From Tannerellaceae bacterium (GTDB taxonomy: Bacteria > Bacteroidota > Bacteroidia > Bacteroidales > Tannerellaceae): a DNA stretch of 25,242 nt. The number at the start of each line of letters is the position of its first letter. Position 1 is the stretch's first letter. The notes under the pieces are model-generated. The model did no database searches and was not told where the DNA came from. It worked only from the letters and a program-made list of their open reading frames with translations. Positions 8,380 to 16,134 of the stretch are shown piece by piece. The DNA lies in NCBI GenBank assembly GCA_031267775.1, contig JAIRYL010000135.1:1-25242 (forward strand). The letters are read 5' to 3'. The position numbers and the translations under genes are program-made.

Positions 8380-8937
8380 TTACAAACCGAAAAGGAGGAA
8401 GAAAGCGGGAAGGTATTCCTTCAGCGCGATACGCAAGGCTTTCAGCGATTTGGTTATATGGTATTCCACGCTTTTGGGATTCATGGATAAGGCGTCGGCT
8501 ATTTCCTTGACAGATAGATGTTCGTAGCGGCTCATTTCAAAAACGCGGCGCGTTTGTTCGGGGAGGGAGGCCAGCGTCTTTTCCACAATCCCGTTTATTT
8601 CGGCAGAGAATAGTTCTTCCGGGATGCAGGCTTCGAGCGTAGTGATCCGGTAGTCGAGGTCGCGTATCATTTTCGACGATATCGATTCCATGGCGGCCTG
8701 CCTTACGTCTTGGTGTTTGAGGTAGTTCAAGGCATTGTTTTTCAATATCTTTAAAAGCAAGGCATAAGGGTGTTCAACGGCTTCTTTTTTCAAGGTCTGC
8801 CACAGGCTTATCAGGGATTCCGACACAATATCTTCCGAGGCCATATCATCCCTGACGTATGATTTGACAAATAAGAAAGAGCTTTTGTAAAACTGTGTGT
8901 ACAGCTCGCTAAAAGTTACGGTAGCCTTGTTTACCAT
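8380..8937 (-). CDS. RNA polymerase ECF-type sigma factor (Bacteroidetes type)
   Basis: The protein is 185 residues from the ATG at 8937 (MVNKATVTFSELYTQFYKSS). A TTG six codons upstream (8955) overlaps the likely promoter and is not favoured. Region 2 is visible in FLFVKSYVRDDMASEDIVSE, which binds core polymerase and the -7 box. Region 4 is visible in LPEQTRRVFEMSRYEHLSVK followed by a helix-turn-helix (EIADALSMNPKSVEYHITKS). The length and order match the ECF group that works with FecR anti-sigma factors in Bacteroidetes. It should direct transcription of the susC/susD genes downstream when FecR releases it. The gap to fecR is 145 nt. Confidence 0.94.
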   Translation of the reverse strand: MVNKATVTFSELYTQFYKSSFLFVKSYVRDDMASEDIVSESLISLWQTLKKEAVEHPYALLLKILKNNALNYLKHQDVRQAAMESISSKMIRDLDYRITTLEACIPEELFSAEINGIVEKTLASLPEQTRRVFEMSRYEHLSVKEIADALSMNPKSVEYHITKSLKALRIALKEYLPAFFLLFGL

Positions 8938-8952
8938 TAGCTTTTTTTTGAA

Positions 8953-8960
8953 CAAATATA
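8953..8960 (-). promoter_or_regulatory. Possible -7 box (TATATTTG) for the sigma factor gene
   Basis: On the minus strand TATATTTG matches the Bacteroidetes TAnnTTTG -7 consensus and ends 15 nt before the sigma ATG at 8937. No TTTG -33 box is seen at the usual distance, so this could be a weak or alternative promoter with a very short leader. Confidence 0.4.
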
Positions 8961-9537
8961 GTCTTTTTTTTTATACGTATTAACCGGCTTATCAGTACCG
9001 ATGTATCTGTGTTTGCATGTATAAAAGGAAAAAGGAAAGAAAAATAAAAACAGAAAAGACGTGTGAAACCATATCGGTTGTTTCAGGCAGGATGATTTGT
9101 AGACGGAAAAGTTTTAAAAACCATTATAATGGTTTTACAAAAGCGCTATAGGAATGAAAAATTAATAACTCGTAACGGTTAATAAAGGGTCGTCCCTGCG
9201 GGCAGGTTGTGCAAAACCTGTAAATTGTTTCCGCTACTGAGGTTGTTTTGTTTTTTGAATTAGGTTGAAATGAGGTTTTTAATCCGACGAAACACGAGAA
9301 TTGTGTTTGAAAAAATTCGCACCTTTTGTACAAGCTACCCGCAAGGACTTGGGACGCGGATACGACGCCGTCCGCAGGTTGAAGCCTCCTTAATAAAGGG
9401 TCGTCCCTGCGAGACTCTCTTTTTCCGAAACTGTTATATTTTGTTTATTTCGCATTTCATAATGATTTCCCGAAGGCGTTATAATGGTTTTTTTGTTTTT
9501 CCCCGGATAGGACAATGGAGAATATTTTTTCATGAAA
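8961..9537. repeat. Divergent intergenic region with palindromes and repeats, no gene
   Basis: No convincing coding region is seen between the sigma gene and the thioredoxin gene. The region has a 20-bp perfect palindrome at 9117-9136 (AAAACCATTA and its complement). A 13-bp part of it recurs at 9479-9491. A 22-bp direct repeat occurs at 9179-9200 and 9390-9411 (core AATAAAGGGTCGTCCCTGC). An imperfect inverted pair lies at 9193-9216 and 9324-9347, matching at about 20 of 24 positions. Open frames here, such as 9270-9557 on + and 9124-9333 on -, simply translate these repeats (shared FCT-x2-PQG words) and are rejected as genes. The pattern is that of intergenic repeat elements or a decayed mobile element. 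Confidence 0.6.
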
Positions 9538-9538
9538 A

Positions 9539-9570
9539 TTTGTTTTGTAGAAAATGACAGCTTACCTTTG
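9539..9570 (+). promoter_or_regulatory. Promoter of the thioredoxin-fucosidase gene run
   Basis: TTTG at 9539-9542 and TACCTTTG at 9563-9570 are separated by 20 nt, a close match to the Bacteroidetes sigma-ABfr consensus (TTTG, 19-21 nt, TAnnTTTG). The -7 box lies 67 nt upstream of the thioredoxin ATG. Confidence 0.7.
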
Positions 9571-9637
9571 TATAAGCAGGGATAAGGTAATTTCTATAAA
9601 AAAGTGAGTTGATTTTAAATTCATATAAATAATCCAA

Positions 9638-10111
9638 ATGAAGAAAATAAGATGTATTTTGGCTATTGTAGGGGTGATATTCGCTTCGTGTAATGCGCAA
9701 ACAACTGCGAACAGGCAAGGAGTTGAAACAGTAGAAACAGAGAAAGCGGTGAAAACGATACATTTAACAAAAACAGCTTTTCTGGCGAAAGTAGCTAACT
9801 ATGAGGCAAGTCCTGAAGAATGGGACTATTTGGGCGATAAACCGGCTTTGATAGATTTTTATGCGGACTGGTGCGGGCCATGTAAGGCAATAGCTCCGGT
9901 ACTGGAAGAATTGGCCGACGAATACGACGGACAAATTTATATTTATAAAATCGATACAGACGCCGAACAGGAATTGGCCGCTGTATTTGGTATCAGCAGT
10001 ATCCCTTCTTTATTGTTTGTGCCCATGGGCGAAAATCCGCGAATGACGCAGGGAGCTCTTCCAAAGCCTCAATTAAAGGACGCTATTGAACAATTGCTAT
10101 TGAAAAAGTAA
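9638..10111 (+). CDS. Thioredoxin-fold lipoprotein
   Basis: This 157-residue protein has a short lipoprotein signal (MKKIRCILAIVGVIFASC, lipidated Cys18), then a linker, then a thioredoxin domain (about 45-157). The active site WCGPCK (Cys79 and Cys82) and the cis-proline (SSIPSLLF, Pro123) are intact, and the DFYADWCGPCK strand is canonical. The CGPC motif suits a reducing thioredoxin, but placement in the periplasm on a lipid anchor suggests thiol-disulfide exchange with envelope proteins. It is the first gene of the plus-strand run and has a good promoter. The link to the fucosidase 67 nt downstream may be shared transcription only. Its electron donor is not in this window. Confidence 0.92.
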   Translation: MKKIRCILAIVGVIFASCNAQTTANRQGVETVETEKAVKTIHLTKTAFLAKVANYEASPEEWDYLGDKPALIDFYADWCGPCKAIAPVLEELADEYDGQIYIYKIDTDAEQELAAVFGISSIPSLLFVPMGENPRMTQGALPKPQLKDAIEQLLLKK

Positions 10112-10178
10112 AATCTTATGGAGAACTCCGAAAGGATGAAGCCATGTTTGTCTATCTTTAAAAACAACCAAGATTCCC

Positions 10179-12557
10179 ATGAAGAAGCCGCTTGTTTTAT
10201 TTTGTCTTTTTGCGATTTTTTTTTCGTCGAATGCGTTAGCGTTTGATTATGTATTATGGTATAAACAGCCGGCAACAGACTGGAACGAGGCGTTGCCCGT
10301 TGGTAATGGCCGGTTGGGCGCTATGGTGTTTGGGAGCTATTACCGGGAAACGATTCAGCTAAACGAAGAAAGCTTGTGGGCCGGGTATAAAACAGAAGCC
10401 AATGCCAACGCTGCCGCTTATTTGCCCGAAATCCAAAAACGCTTGATTAACGGCGAAATTGCCGGGGCGGCGGAACTTTCTGAAAAATATATGAAGAGCG
10501 ATCCGCTTCGCATTCGCTCGTATCAATCGTTTGGCGATATTTACATAGATTTTTATGCAGACAGGGACGCTGTACCCCATGTGGAAAATTACCGGCGCGA
10601 CCTGAATCTGGAAACGGGTATTACAACGGTACAATACAGGATAGGAGAATCTACATTTACGCGTGAAGTCTTTGCTTCGGCGCCTGATAATATGATTGTA
10701 ATCCGGTTACATGCCGATAAACCGGGACAATTGACTTTCAGGCTATCCTACAGCCGGGAGCAAGACGCTACGGCTTATCCTTCTCCTGCGGCGAATAAAG
10801 CGCTGGATATACAGGGGCAGATAGTGGATTTACCTTTTAAAGATGCGGGCGAAACCGGAAGGCACATGAAGTTTGCCGGACAAATACGGGGAGCGAATAA
10901 AGGAGGAACGTTGGTTGTATCGGATAATTCGTTTTATGTGGAAAATGCAGACGAGGTTATATTTTATTTTACGGGAGCAACCGATTATAATTTCAAGGAA
11001 TTAAACTTCGACCGGACGATTGACCCGGCTGCTGTTTGCCGGAATATTTTAGATAAGGCAGACTTGAGTAATTACGATGTAATAAAAGAGCGGCACATAC
11101 GGGAGCATAGCGCCATCTTTTGTCGGACGTCATTTGTTTTAGGCGAAACGACGATGGATTTTGAGCCGACGGACGAGCGACTGAAGAATGTGCAGGAAGG
11201 CAGGGAAGACCTTTCTCTTATAGCGCTTTATTTTCAGTACGGACGGTATTTGCTGATGAACTCTTCCCGTTCGCCAGGCATACTCCCCGCCAATTTGCAG
11301 GGGATTTGGAATAAAGATATGAATGCCCCCTGGTCGTCCGATTTCCATACGAATATCAATATTCAAATGAATTATTGGCCGGCTGAAGTTTGTAATCTGC
11401 CGGAAACGGTTATTCCTTTCTCGAATTTGATAAACGCTTTGCGGGAACCCGGACGGATAACAGCCCGTAAAACCTATAATTCGGCAGGTTGGACTATGAA
11501 TCACCTGACCGACCCGTTCGGGCGTACCGCCATTAGCGACGGGGTAGGGTGGGGGACGTTTCCTATTGCATCATCCTGGTTGGTCTTGCATCAGTGGGAA
11601 CATTATCTTTTTACAAGAAATAAAGCATACCTGAAGGATGAGGCTTATCCGAGTATGAAAGAAGCGGCGGAATTTATGTTAGATTTCCTGGTTGAAGATA
11701 AAAATGGTTATTTAGTAACGGCGCCTTCTAATTCTCCGGAAAACCGGTATCAGTTACCCGACGGGACTTCTTTTATGCTAACGTATGGCGCTACGATGGA
11801 CGTTGAAATTATCAGGGAATTATTGAATGCTTGCCTGTCGGCAGGAAAGGAATTAAATATAGATGCAACATTCCGTAAGGAACTGGAACGAGCCATGAAG
11901 AAATTGCCTCCGATAAAGATTGGCAAACGTTACAATACAATACAGGAATGGATTGAAGATTATGAAGAAGTTGAACCCGGACATCGTCATATATCGCACC
12001 TTTTTGGCTTATATCCGGGAACTACTATCCGGGCTGCGGATAAAGAATTGTTTGCGGCTGCCCGTCGCACCATTGAACGCCGGCGCAAGTATAACGAAGG
12101 AGAGGTTAAATTGGGTTCGTATACCGGCTGGAGCCGCGCATGGATGATAAACTTCTATGCGCGTTTATCGGATGGCGAAGAAGCGGGCGATAATGTGCAA
12201 AAATTACTGGCCAAATCAACGTTGCTGAATTTGTTTGATACGCATCCTCCTTTTCAAATAGACGGTAACTTTGGCGGGACGGCGGGTATTGCCGAGATGT
12301 TATTACAGAGCCATACGGATGAAATACATTTATTGCCTGCATTGCCCTCGTCATGGGGGAAAACCGGAGAAATTAAAGGTTTATGCGCCAGAGGGGGATA
12401 TATTGTCGATATAAAATGGGAGAATGGAGCGTTGCTGCAAGCCCGTATAATCTCCCCGAATGACGGTAAATATAAGGTTCGCTATAAGGAAAAAGTAAAA
12501 ACTTTTTCGGGGAAGGGCGAGACAATGATAGATGCTCAACTGGCAGCGTTCAAGTAG
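10179..12557 (+). CDS. Glycoside hydrolase family 95 alpha-L-fucosidase
   Basis: This 792-residue protein has a cleavable signal peptide (MKKPLVLFCLFAIFFSSNALA), so it acts in the periplasm or outside. The N-terminal domain opens with LWYKQPATDWNEALPVGNGRLGAMVFG, the family hallmark, followed by QLNEESLWAG. The (alpha/alpha)6 barrel carries the residues known from bifidobacterial AfcA: Asn392 and Asn394 (HTNINIQMNYWPAE), general acid Glu521 (APSNSPENRY) and Asp695 (FQIDGNFGGTAGIAEMLLQS). GH95 enzymes are inverting and mostly cut alpha-1,2-linked fucose from host glycans, milk sugars or xyloglucan; some members act on alpha-L-galactose. The length is normal and nothing is missing. The next gene, znuA-like, starts 21 nt downstream. 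It lies next to, but divergent from, a SusC/SusD locus, and may provide enzymatic activity for it. Confidence 0.95.
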   Translation: MKKPLVLFCLFAIFFSSNALAFDYVLWYKQPATDWNEALPVGNGRLGAMVFGSYYRETIQLNEESLWAGYKTEANANAAAYLPEIQKRLINGEIAGAAELSEKYMKSDPLRIRSYQSFGDIYIDFYADRDAVPHVENYRRDLNLETGITTVQYRIGESTFTREVFASAPDNMIVIRLHADKPGQLTFRLSYSREQDATAYPSPAANKALDIQGQIVDLPFKDAGETGRHMKFAGQIRGANKGGTLVVSDNSFYVENADEVIFYFTGATDYNFKELNFDRTIDPAAVCRNILDKADLSNYDVIKERHIREHSAIFCRTSFVLGETTMDFEPTDERLKNVQEGREDLSLIALYFQYGRYLLMNSSRSPGILPANLQGIWNKDMNAPWSSDFHTNINIQMNYWPAEVCNLPETVIPFSNLINALREPGRITARKTYNSAGWTMNHLTDPFGRTAISDGVGWGTFPIASSWLVLHQWEHYLFTRNKAYLKDEAYPSMKEAAEFMLDFLVEDKNGYLVTAPSNSPENRYQLPDGTSFMLTYGATMDVEIIRELLNACLSAGKELNIDATFRKELERAMKKLPPIKIGKRYNTIQEWIEDYEEVEPGHRHISHLFGLYPGTTIRAADKELFAAARRTIERRRKYNEGEVKLGSYTGWSRAWMINFYARLSDGEEAGDNVQKLLAKSTLLNLFDTHPPFQIDGNFGGTAGIAEMLLQSHTDEIHLLPALPSSWGKTGEIKGLCARGGYIVDIKWENGALLQARIISPNDGKYKVRYKEKVKTFSGKGETMIDAQLAAFK

Positions 12558-12578
12558 GAATATGTATTTTGCGTAAAA

Positions 12579-13466
12579 ATGAATTCAACAGTAAAAATAA
12601 AATCTGCAATCGTTGTCGCTTTATTGTTATCCTTAACGGGATGTAACGGCAGACAGGGAAACGAGAAAATTATTTCTGTTACAATCGAGCCTCAGCGTTA
12701 TTTTGCCGAGAGAATCGGAGGCGATAAGTTTACCATTCATACGGTAGTTCCGGCAGGACAAAGTCCCGAAACGTACGATCCTGCGCCGCAGCAAATGATT
12801 CGGGTAAGTAAAAGCCTCGCTTATTTGCAAATCGGATATATCGGATTTGAACAAGCGTGGATGCAAAATATACGGGAAAATAATCCGGAGATGAAAATAT
12901 TCGATCTTTCGGAAGGGATTGAATTGATTCATGGGACAGACGAGGCGGACGGGGCGGACGACCATCGCGACCATCATCATGCCGGTATCGATCCGCATAT
13001 ATGGAGTTCGATTCGCGGAGCCAAAACGATTGCCCGGAATACATTGAGCGCCTTTCTCGCCTTGGATAAGGAACATACGCCATATTACCGGCAAAATTAT
13101 AATCGACTTATGGAAGAGATTGACGAAACCGGCGCCGAATTAGCGAAATGGACGTCGCTTCTATCCAACCGTACGTTTATTATTTATCATCCGGCGCTTA
13201 CTTATTTTGCCAAAGAGTTTAATCTTACGCAACTTTGTATAGAAATGGACGGTAAAGAACCCTCGCCTGCCCAATTAAAAGGATTAGTGGAAACGGCAAA
13301 AGAGCATCAAACAAAAGTTGTATTTATCCAGCAGGAATTTGATCGGAAAAATGCCGAATTGATAGCGAAGGAGACGGGATGCCGCCTGGTTACAATTAAT
13401 CCGTTAGCCTATAACTGGAGCGAGGAAATGATTCATATTGGAAAGTCGTTGGCCGGCGATGAATAA
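12579..13466 (+). CDS. Metal ABC transporter substrate-binding lipoprotein, ZnuA/TroA family
   Basis: This 295-residue protein has a clear lipobox (LSLTGC, Cys22). The fold is of the ZnuA/TroA cluster A-I type: SVTIEPQRYFAERIGGDKFTI near the N-terminus, a His-rich loop (DDHRDHHH, about 127-134), DPHIW with ligand His140, and IYHPALTYFAKEF with ligand His204. The first ligand position, usually His in a PHxYEP motif, is Glu64 here (QSPETYDP). The last, usually Asp before Pro-Leu, is Asn274 (TINPLAYNW). The His-rich loop is typical of zinc rather than manganese binders. Its last 8 nt overlap the ATPase gene, a sign of translational coupling. No permease gene follows, so the membrane partner must be elsewhere or missing. 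Confidence 0.88.
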   Translation: MNSTVKIKSAIVVALLLSLTGCNGRQGNEKIISVTIEPQRYFAERIGGDKFTIHTVVPAGQSPETYDPAPQQMIRVSKSLAYLQIGYIGFEQAWMQNIRENNPEMKIFDLSEGIELIHGTDEADGADDHRDHHHAGIDPHIWSSIRGAKTIARNTLSAFLALDKEHTPYYRQNYNRLMEEIDETGAELAKWTSLLSNRTFIIYHPALTYFAKEFNLTQLCIEMDGKEPSPAQLKGLVETAKEHQTKVVFIQQEFDRKNAELIAKETGCRLVTINPLAYNWSEEMIHIGKSLAGDE

Positions 13467-14211
13467 ACTTATCGAAATAAAAAATGTAACAGCCGCTTAT
13501 GGCGTCAAAACCGTACTTCGTAATGTAACGGTTAATTTGTATGAAGGCGACTTCTTAGGTATCATAGGGCCTAACGGAGGCGGTAAGACTACGTTGCTGA
13601 AAATAATACTGAGATTATTACCGGCCGTATCGGGTTCCATTTGTTTTTATAAGGAAGGAAAGGAAATACCTTCATTGAATATAGGTTATCTTCCTCAAAT
13701 GAATCAGATAGATAAGAAATTTCCCATATCTGTAAAAGAAGTGATTGCTTCGGGGCTTGTTTCCGAAAAACGATTGTTTCGTTCATTTAGCGCAAAACAG
13801 CATGAGCGGATAAACGACGTGATGAAACAAATGGGATTGGAAGAGTTGTCTACCCGTCCCATTGGCGAACTTTCCGGAGGACAATTACAGCGTGTTTTAT
13901 TAGGACGCTCGATCGTTTCCTGTCCGGAAGTATTGATTTTAGACGAACCAAGCTCATATATAGATAAACGTTTTGAATCTCATTTCAATCATTTGCTGAA
14001 AGAAATAAACAGGAAGAGCGCGATTATTTTAGTATCGCATGATATCGGAACGGTTCTTTCCATGGTGAAGAATATAGCTTGCGTGAATGAAACGCTGCAT
14101 TATCATGCAGGAGTTGATATAGCGGAAGACTGGTTGGACGAAGCATATACCTGTCCGGTAGACCTTATCGGGCATGGCGATTTACCCCGCAGGGTATTAA
14201 GGAAACATTAA
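13459..14211 (+). CDS. Metal ABC transporter ATP-binding protein, ZnuC-like
   Basis: The start is the ATG at 13459 (MNKLIEIKNVTAAYG), giving 250 residues and an 8-nt overlap with the gene before; a TTG at 13438 lies inside that gene and is not favoured. All ABC ATPase motifs are present: Walker A GPNGGGKTT (Lys43), signature LSGGQ (about 138-142), Walker B VLILDEPSS (Asp162, Glu163) and the switch His194 (VSHD). The run QMNQIDKKFPISVKEVIASG is the ZnuC/TroB-type Q-loop region. It should drive metal import in the inner membrane together with the ZnuA-like lipoprotein upstream. The expected ZnuB permease is not next to it; an epimerase gene follows 10 nt later. Confidence 0.9.
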   Translation: MNKLIEIKNVTAAYGVKTVLRNVTVNLYEGDFLGIIGPNGGGKTTLLKIILRLLPAVSGSICFYKEGKEIPSLNIGYLPQMNQIDKKFPISVKEVIASGLVSEKRLFRSFSAKQHERINDVMKQMGLEELSTRPIGELSGGQLQRVLLGRSIVSCPEVLILDEPSSYIDKRFESHFNHLLKEINRKSAIILVSHDIGTVLSMVKNIACVNETLHYHAGVDIAEDWLDEAYTCPVDLIGHGDLPRRVLRKH

Positions 14212-14221
14212 ACATAGACAG

Positions 14222-15238
14222 TTGACAACTAAAAAAATTTTAATCACCGGAGCGAGCGGCTTCATTGGGGGCTTTTTAGTAGAAGAAGCGCTTCGCAGGG
14301 GATATGAAACGTGGGCGGGTATTCGTGCCGGAAGTAACCGTTCTCATTTGCAGGATAAGCGTATACGGTTTATTGATTTAAAATATGGTAACAGGGAGGC
14401 TCTTACGGAACAACTAACCGCTTTTGTTAGGGAACATGGAGCGTGGGACTACGTCGTGCATAATGCCGGAGTAACCAAAGTTTTAAATAAAGATGATTTT
14501 TTCCGCGTGAATGCCGGATACGCAATTTCTTTGATTGAAGCATTAGAGGCTGCCAACTGTAAACCCGGAAAGTTTTTACTGATGAGTAGCCTGAGTACGT
14601 ATGGAAAAGGGGATGAAAAGAATTTTACGCCTATTCGCTTAGACGACCCGCAACTGCCGGATACGGCTTACGGGAAAAGCAAACTGGAAGCCGAATGTCA
14701 TCTTTCTCATCAAGCGTATTTTCCGTATCTTATTTTGCGGCCTACCGGCGTTTACGGGCCTGGCGACAAGGATTATTTTATGGCGATAAAAGCCGTCGGG
14801 GCGGGCTTTGATTTGGCCGTTGGTTTTACGCCTCAACGGATTACGTTTATTTATGTAAAAGATTTAGCGGTAGCCGTATTTCTTGCCCTGGAAAACGAAC
14901 AACTGAAAAACAAACATTATTTTGTGGCTGACGGAGATGTATACACAGATACGGAGTTTGCCCGCAAGATACAGAACAGTATCGGGAAGAAGTTTGTATG
15001 GCACGTCCGTATGCCGGCAGGATTGGTCTATATAGTCTGTATGTGTTCGGAATGGACAGGGAAATTGCTGAAGAAGCGCATGACGCTGAACAGCGATAAA
15101 TATATGATCCTGAAACAGCGAAACTGGATATGCGACGTCAAGCCGCTTCAGGATGATACGGGTTTTTCTCCTGCCTATCCGCTTCATAAGGGATTAGAGG
15201 AGAGCATAGCCTGGTATAAAAAAGAGGGATGGTTATAA
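14222..15238 (+). CDS. NAD-dependent epimerase/dehydratase family protein (extended SDR)
   Basis: This 338-residue protein has the dinucleotide-binding loop at the very start (KKILITGASGFIGGFL; Gly10, Gly13, Gly16), VVHNAGVTK, the serine region LLMSSLSTYG, the catalytic Tyr150 and Lys154 (YGKSK) and LRPTGVYGPGDKDYF. It belongs to the extended short-chain dehydrogenases that act on nucleotide sugars or related substrates. The substrate is not evident and the C-terminal part (VYIVCMCSEWTGKLLKKR) gives no further clue. The only usable start is TTG at 14222, because no in-frame ATG lies close upstream and the fold begins at once. It follows the ATPase gene by 10 nt and is probably in the same transcript, with no clear functional tie. 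Confidence 0.9.
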   Translation: MTTKKILITGASGFIGGFLVEEALRRGYETWAGIRAGSNRSHLQDKRIRFIDLKYGNREALTEQLTAFVREHGAWDYVVHNAGVTKVLNKDDFFRVNAGYAISLIEALEAANCKPGKFLLMSSLSTYGKGDEKNFTPIRLDDPQLPDTAYGKSKLEAECHLSHQAYFPYLILRPTGVYGPGDKDYFMAIKAVGAGFDLAVGFTPQRITFIYVKDLAVAVFLALENEQLKNKHYFVADGDVYTDTEFARKIQNSIGKKFVWHVRMPAGLVYIVCMCSEWTGKLLKKRMTLNSDKYMILKQRNWICDVKPLQDDTGFSPAYPLHKGLEESIAWYKKEGWL

Positions 15239-15262
15239 TTAATTAATTAATCAATTAATCAA
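15236..15262. repeat. TTAA-type simple repeat between converging genes
   Basis: A run of TAAT/CAAT units fills the 20-nt gap and overlaps the stop codons of both converging genes. It is self-complementary and could act as a weak two-way terminator or a slippage-prone tract. Confidence 0.6.
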
Positions 15263-16059
15263 TCCATCTTCTTGATACTGCCCGATCCGGCTATTTCTTT
15301 GCGTATAATTTGCGGATCTCCTTTGTGTTTAATACGTCCGCTGCCTGCTATATCCGCAGAAATACTGTTGCTGACGCTGATTTCAACATCTCCGCTTCCG
15401 GCAATGTTACATGCCAGGTCTTCTACCTGAAGGTCAAAAGCGCGAACGATTCCGCTACCGGCTATTTCAAATGTCGCTTTTGTCATGATACCTCCCAAAT
15501 TGAGTTTTCCCGAACCGGCGATATTTCCGTCAAAATCGTTTCCCTTTAGCCGGTAAGCATTGAACGTGGCGCTCCCGGCCAGGCCTGCTTTCAAATCATG
15601 AACAGTAACCTGATCATTCAGGTTGATCGTTCCGCTGCCGGCTAAATTAATTTCCAGGTCGTTTCCGGTAAACAGGCTATCCAGGTCGAACGTAATACTT
15701 CCGGCTAAATCCGCTTTTTTCAGTCCTTTTGAATGAGTAGTAACCGTAAATTGAGTTGGAAGGAAATTAGTCGTGCGGCGATATTCATCTTTAGGCTTTA
15801 TTTCCAGTTTTGTTCCGTTCACCTGAAAGATATATTTTTCCATGATATTCTGATCGGTAGTGACAGTTAAAGCAGGGATGTCTTCCGACTGGACATAGGT
15901 TATTTTCATGGAATGACTGGCTTCAATAACGTCATAATCGTCAAGAGTTAATGTCCGGGTAACCAGATTACCGTCGCCCCGTATGATTGTGTGGAACGGG
16001 TTACAACTGTTCATTATCAATAATAAACAAGCAATGAGAATTAATACGTTTGTTTTCAT
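15259..16059 (-). CDS. Head GIN domain (DUF2807) lipoprotein
   Basis: This 266-residue protein carries a lipoprotein signal (MKTNVLILIACLLLIMNSC, Cys19). The mature part starts with GDGNLVTRTLTLDDYDVIEASHS, the usual opening of the head GIN domain, then IFQVNGTKLEIKPK. From about residue 115 on there are eight evenly spaced LAGS/IAGSG turns, each closing a rung of a right-handed beta-helix. The family is common in Bacteroidetes and sits in the envelope; its function is not known, though a binding or adhesive role has been guessed. The length is normal. The stop codon lies in a TTAA-rich tract shared with the converging epimerase gene. The gene before it on this strand ends 75 nt upstream. Confidence 0.9.
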   Translation of the reverse strand: MKTNVLILIACLLLIMNSCNPFHTIIRGDGNLVTRTLTLDDYDVIEASHSMKITYVQSEDIPALTVTTDQNIMEKYIFQVNGTKLEIKPKDEYRRTTNFLPTQFTVTTHSKGLKKADLAGSITFDLDSLFTGNDLEINLAGSGTINLNDQVTVHDLKAGLAGSATFNAYRLKGNDFDGNIAGSGKLNLGGIMTKATFEIAGSGIVRAFDLQVEDLACNIAGSGDVEISVSNSISADIAGSGRIKHKGDPQIIRKEIAGSGSIKKMD

Positions 16060-16134
16060 ATCTTAATTTGTTTTTACTGTATACTGTTTTTTGACGGGTT
16101 TACCTCCGGTAAGGTTACGCTTTCCTCCCTTTTT

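Noticed and set aside
8938..8955. TTG start for the sigma factor gene
   Set aside because: It overlaps the TATATTTG box and adds a Lys-rich stretch from a poly-A run; the ATG at 8937 is better.
9270..9557. Open frame of 95 codons in the divergent intergenic region
   Set aside because: Its residues come from direct and inverted repeats, and the antisense frame 9124-9333 shares the same words. No domain is seen.
13438..13458. TTG start for the ATPase gene
   Set aside because: It lies inside the upstream gene and adds seven residues not typical of the family; the ATG at 13459 fits.
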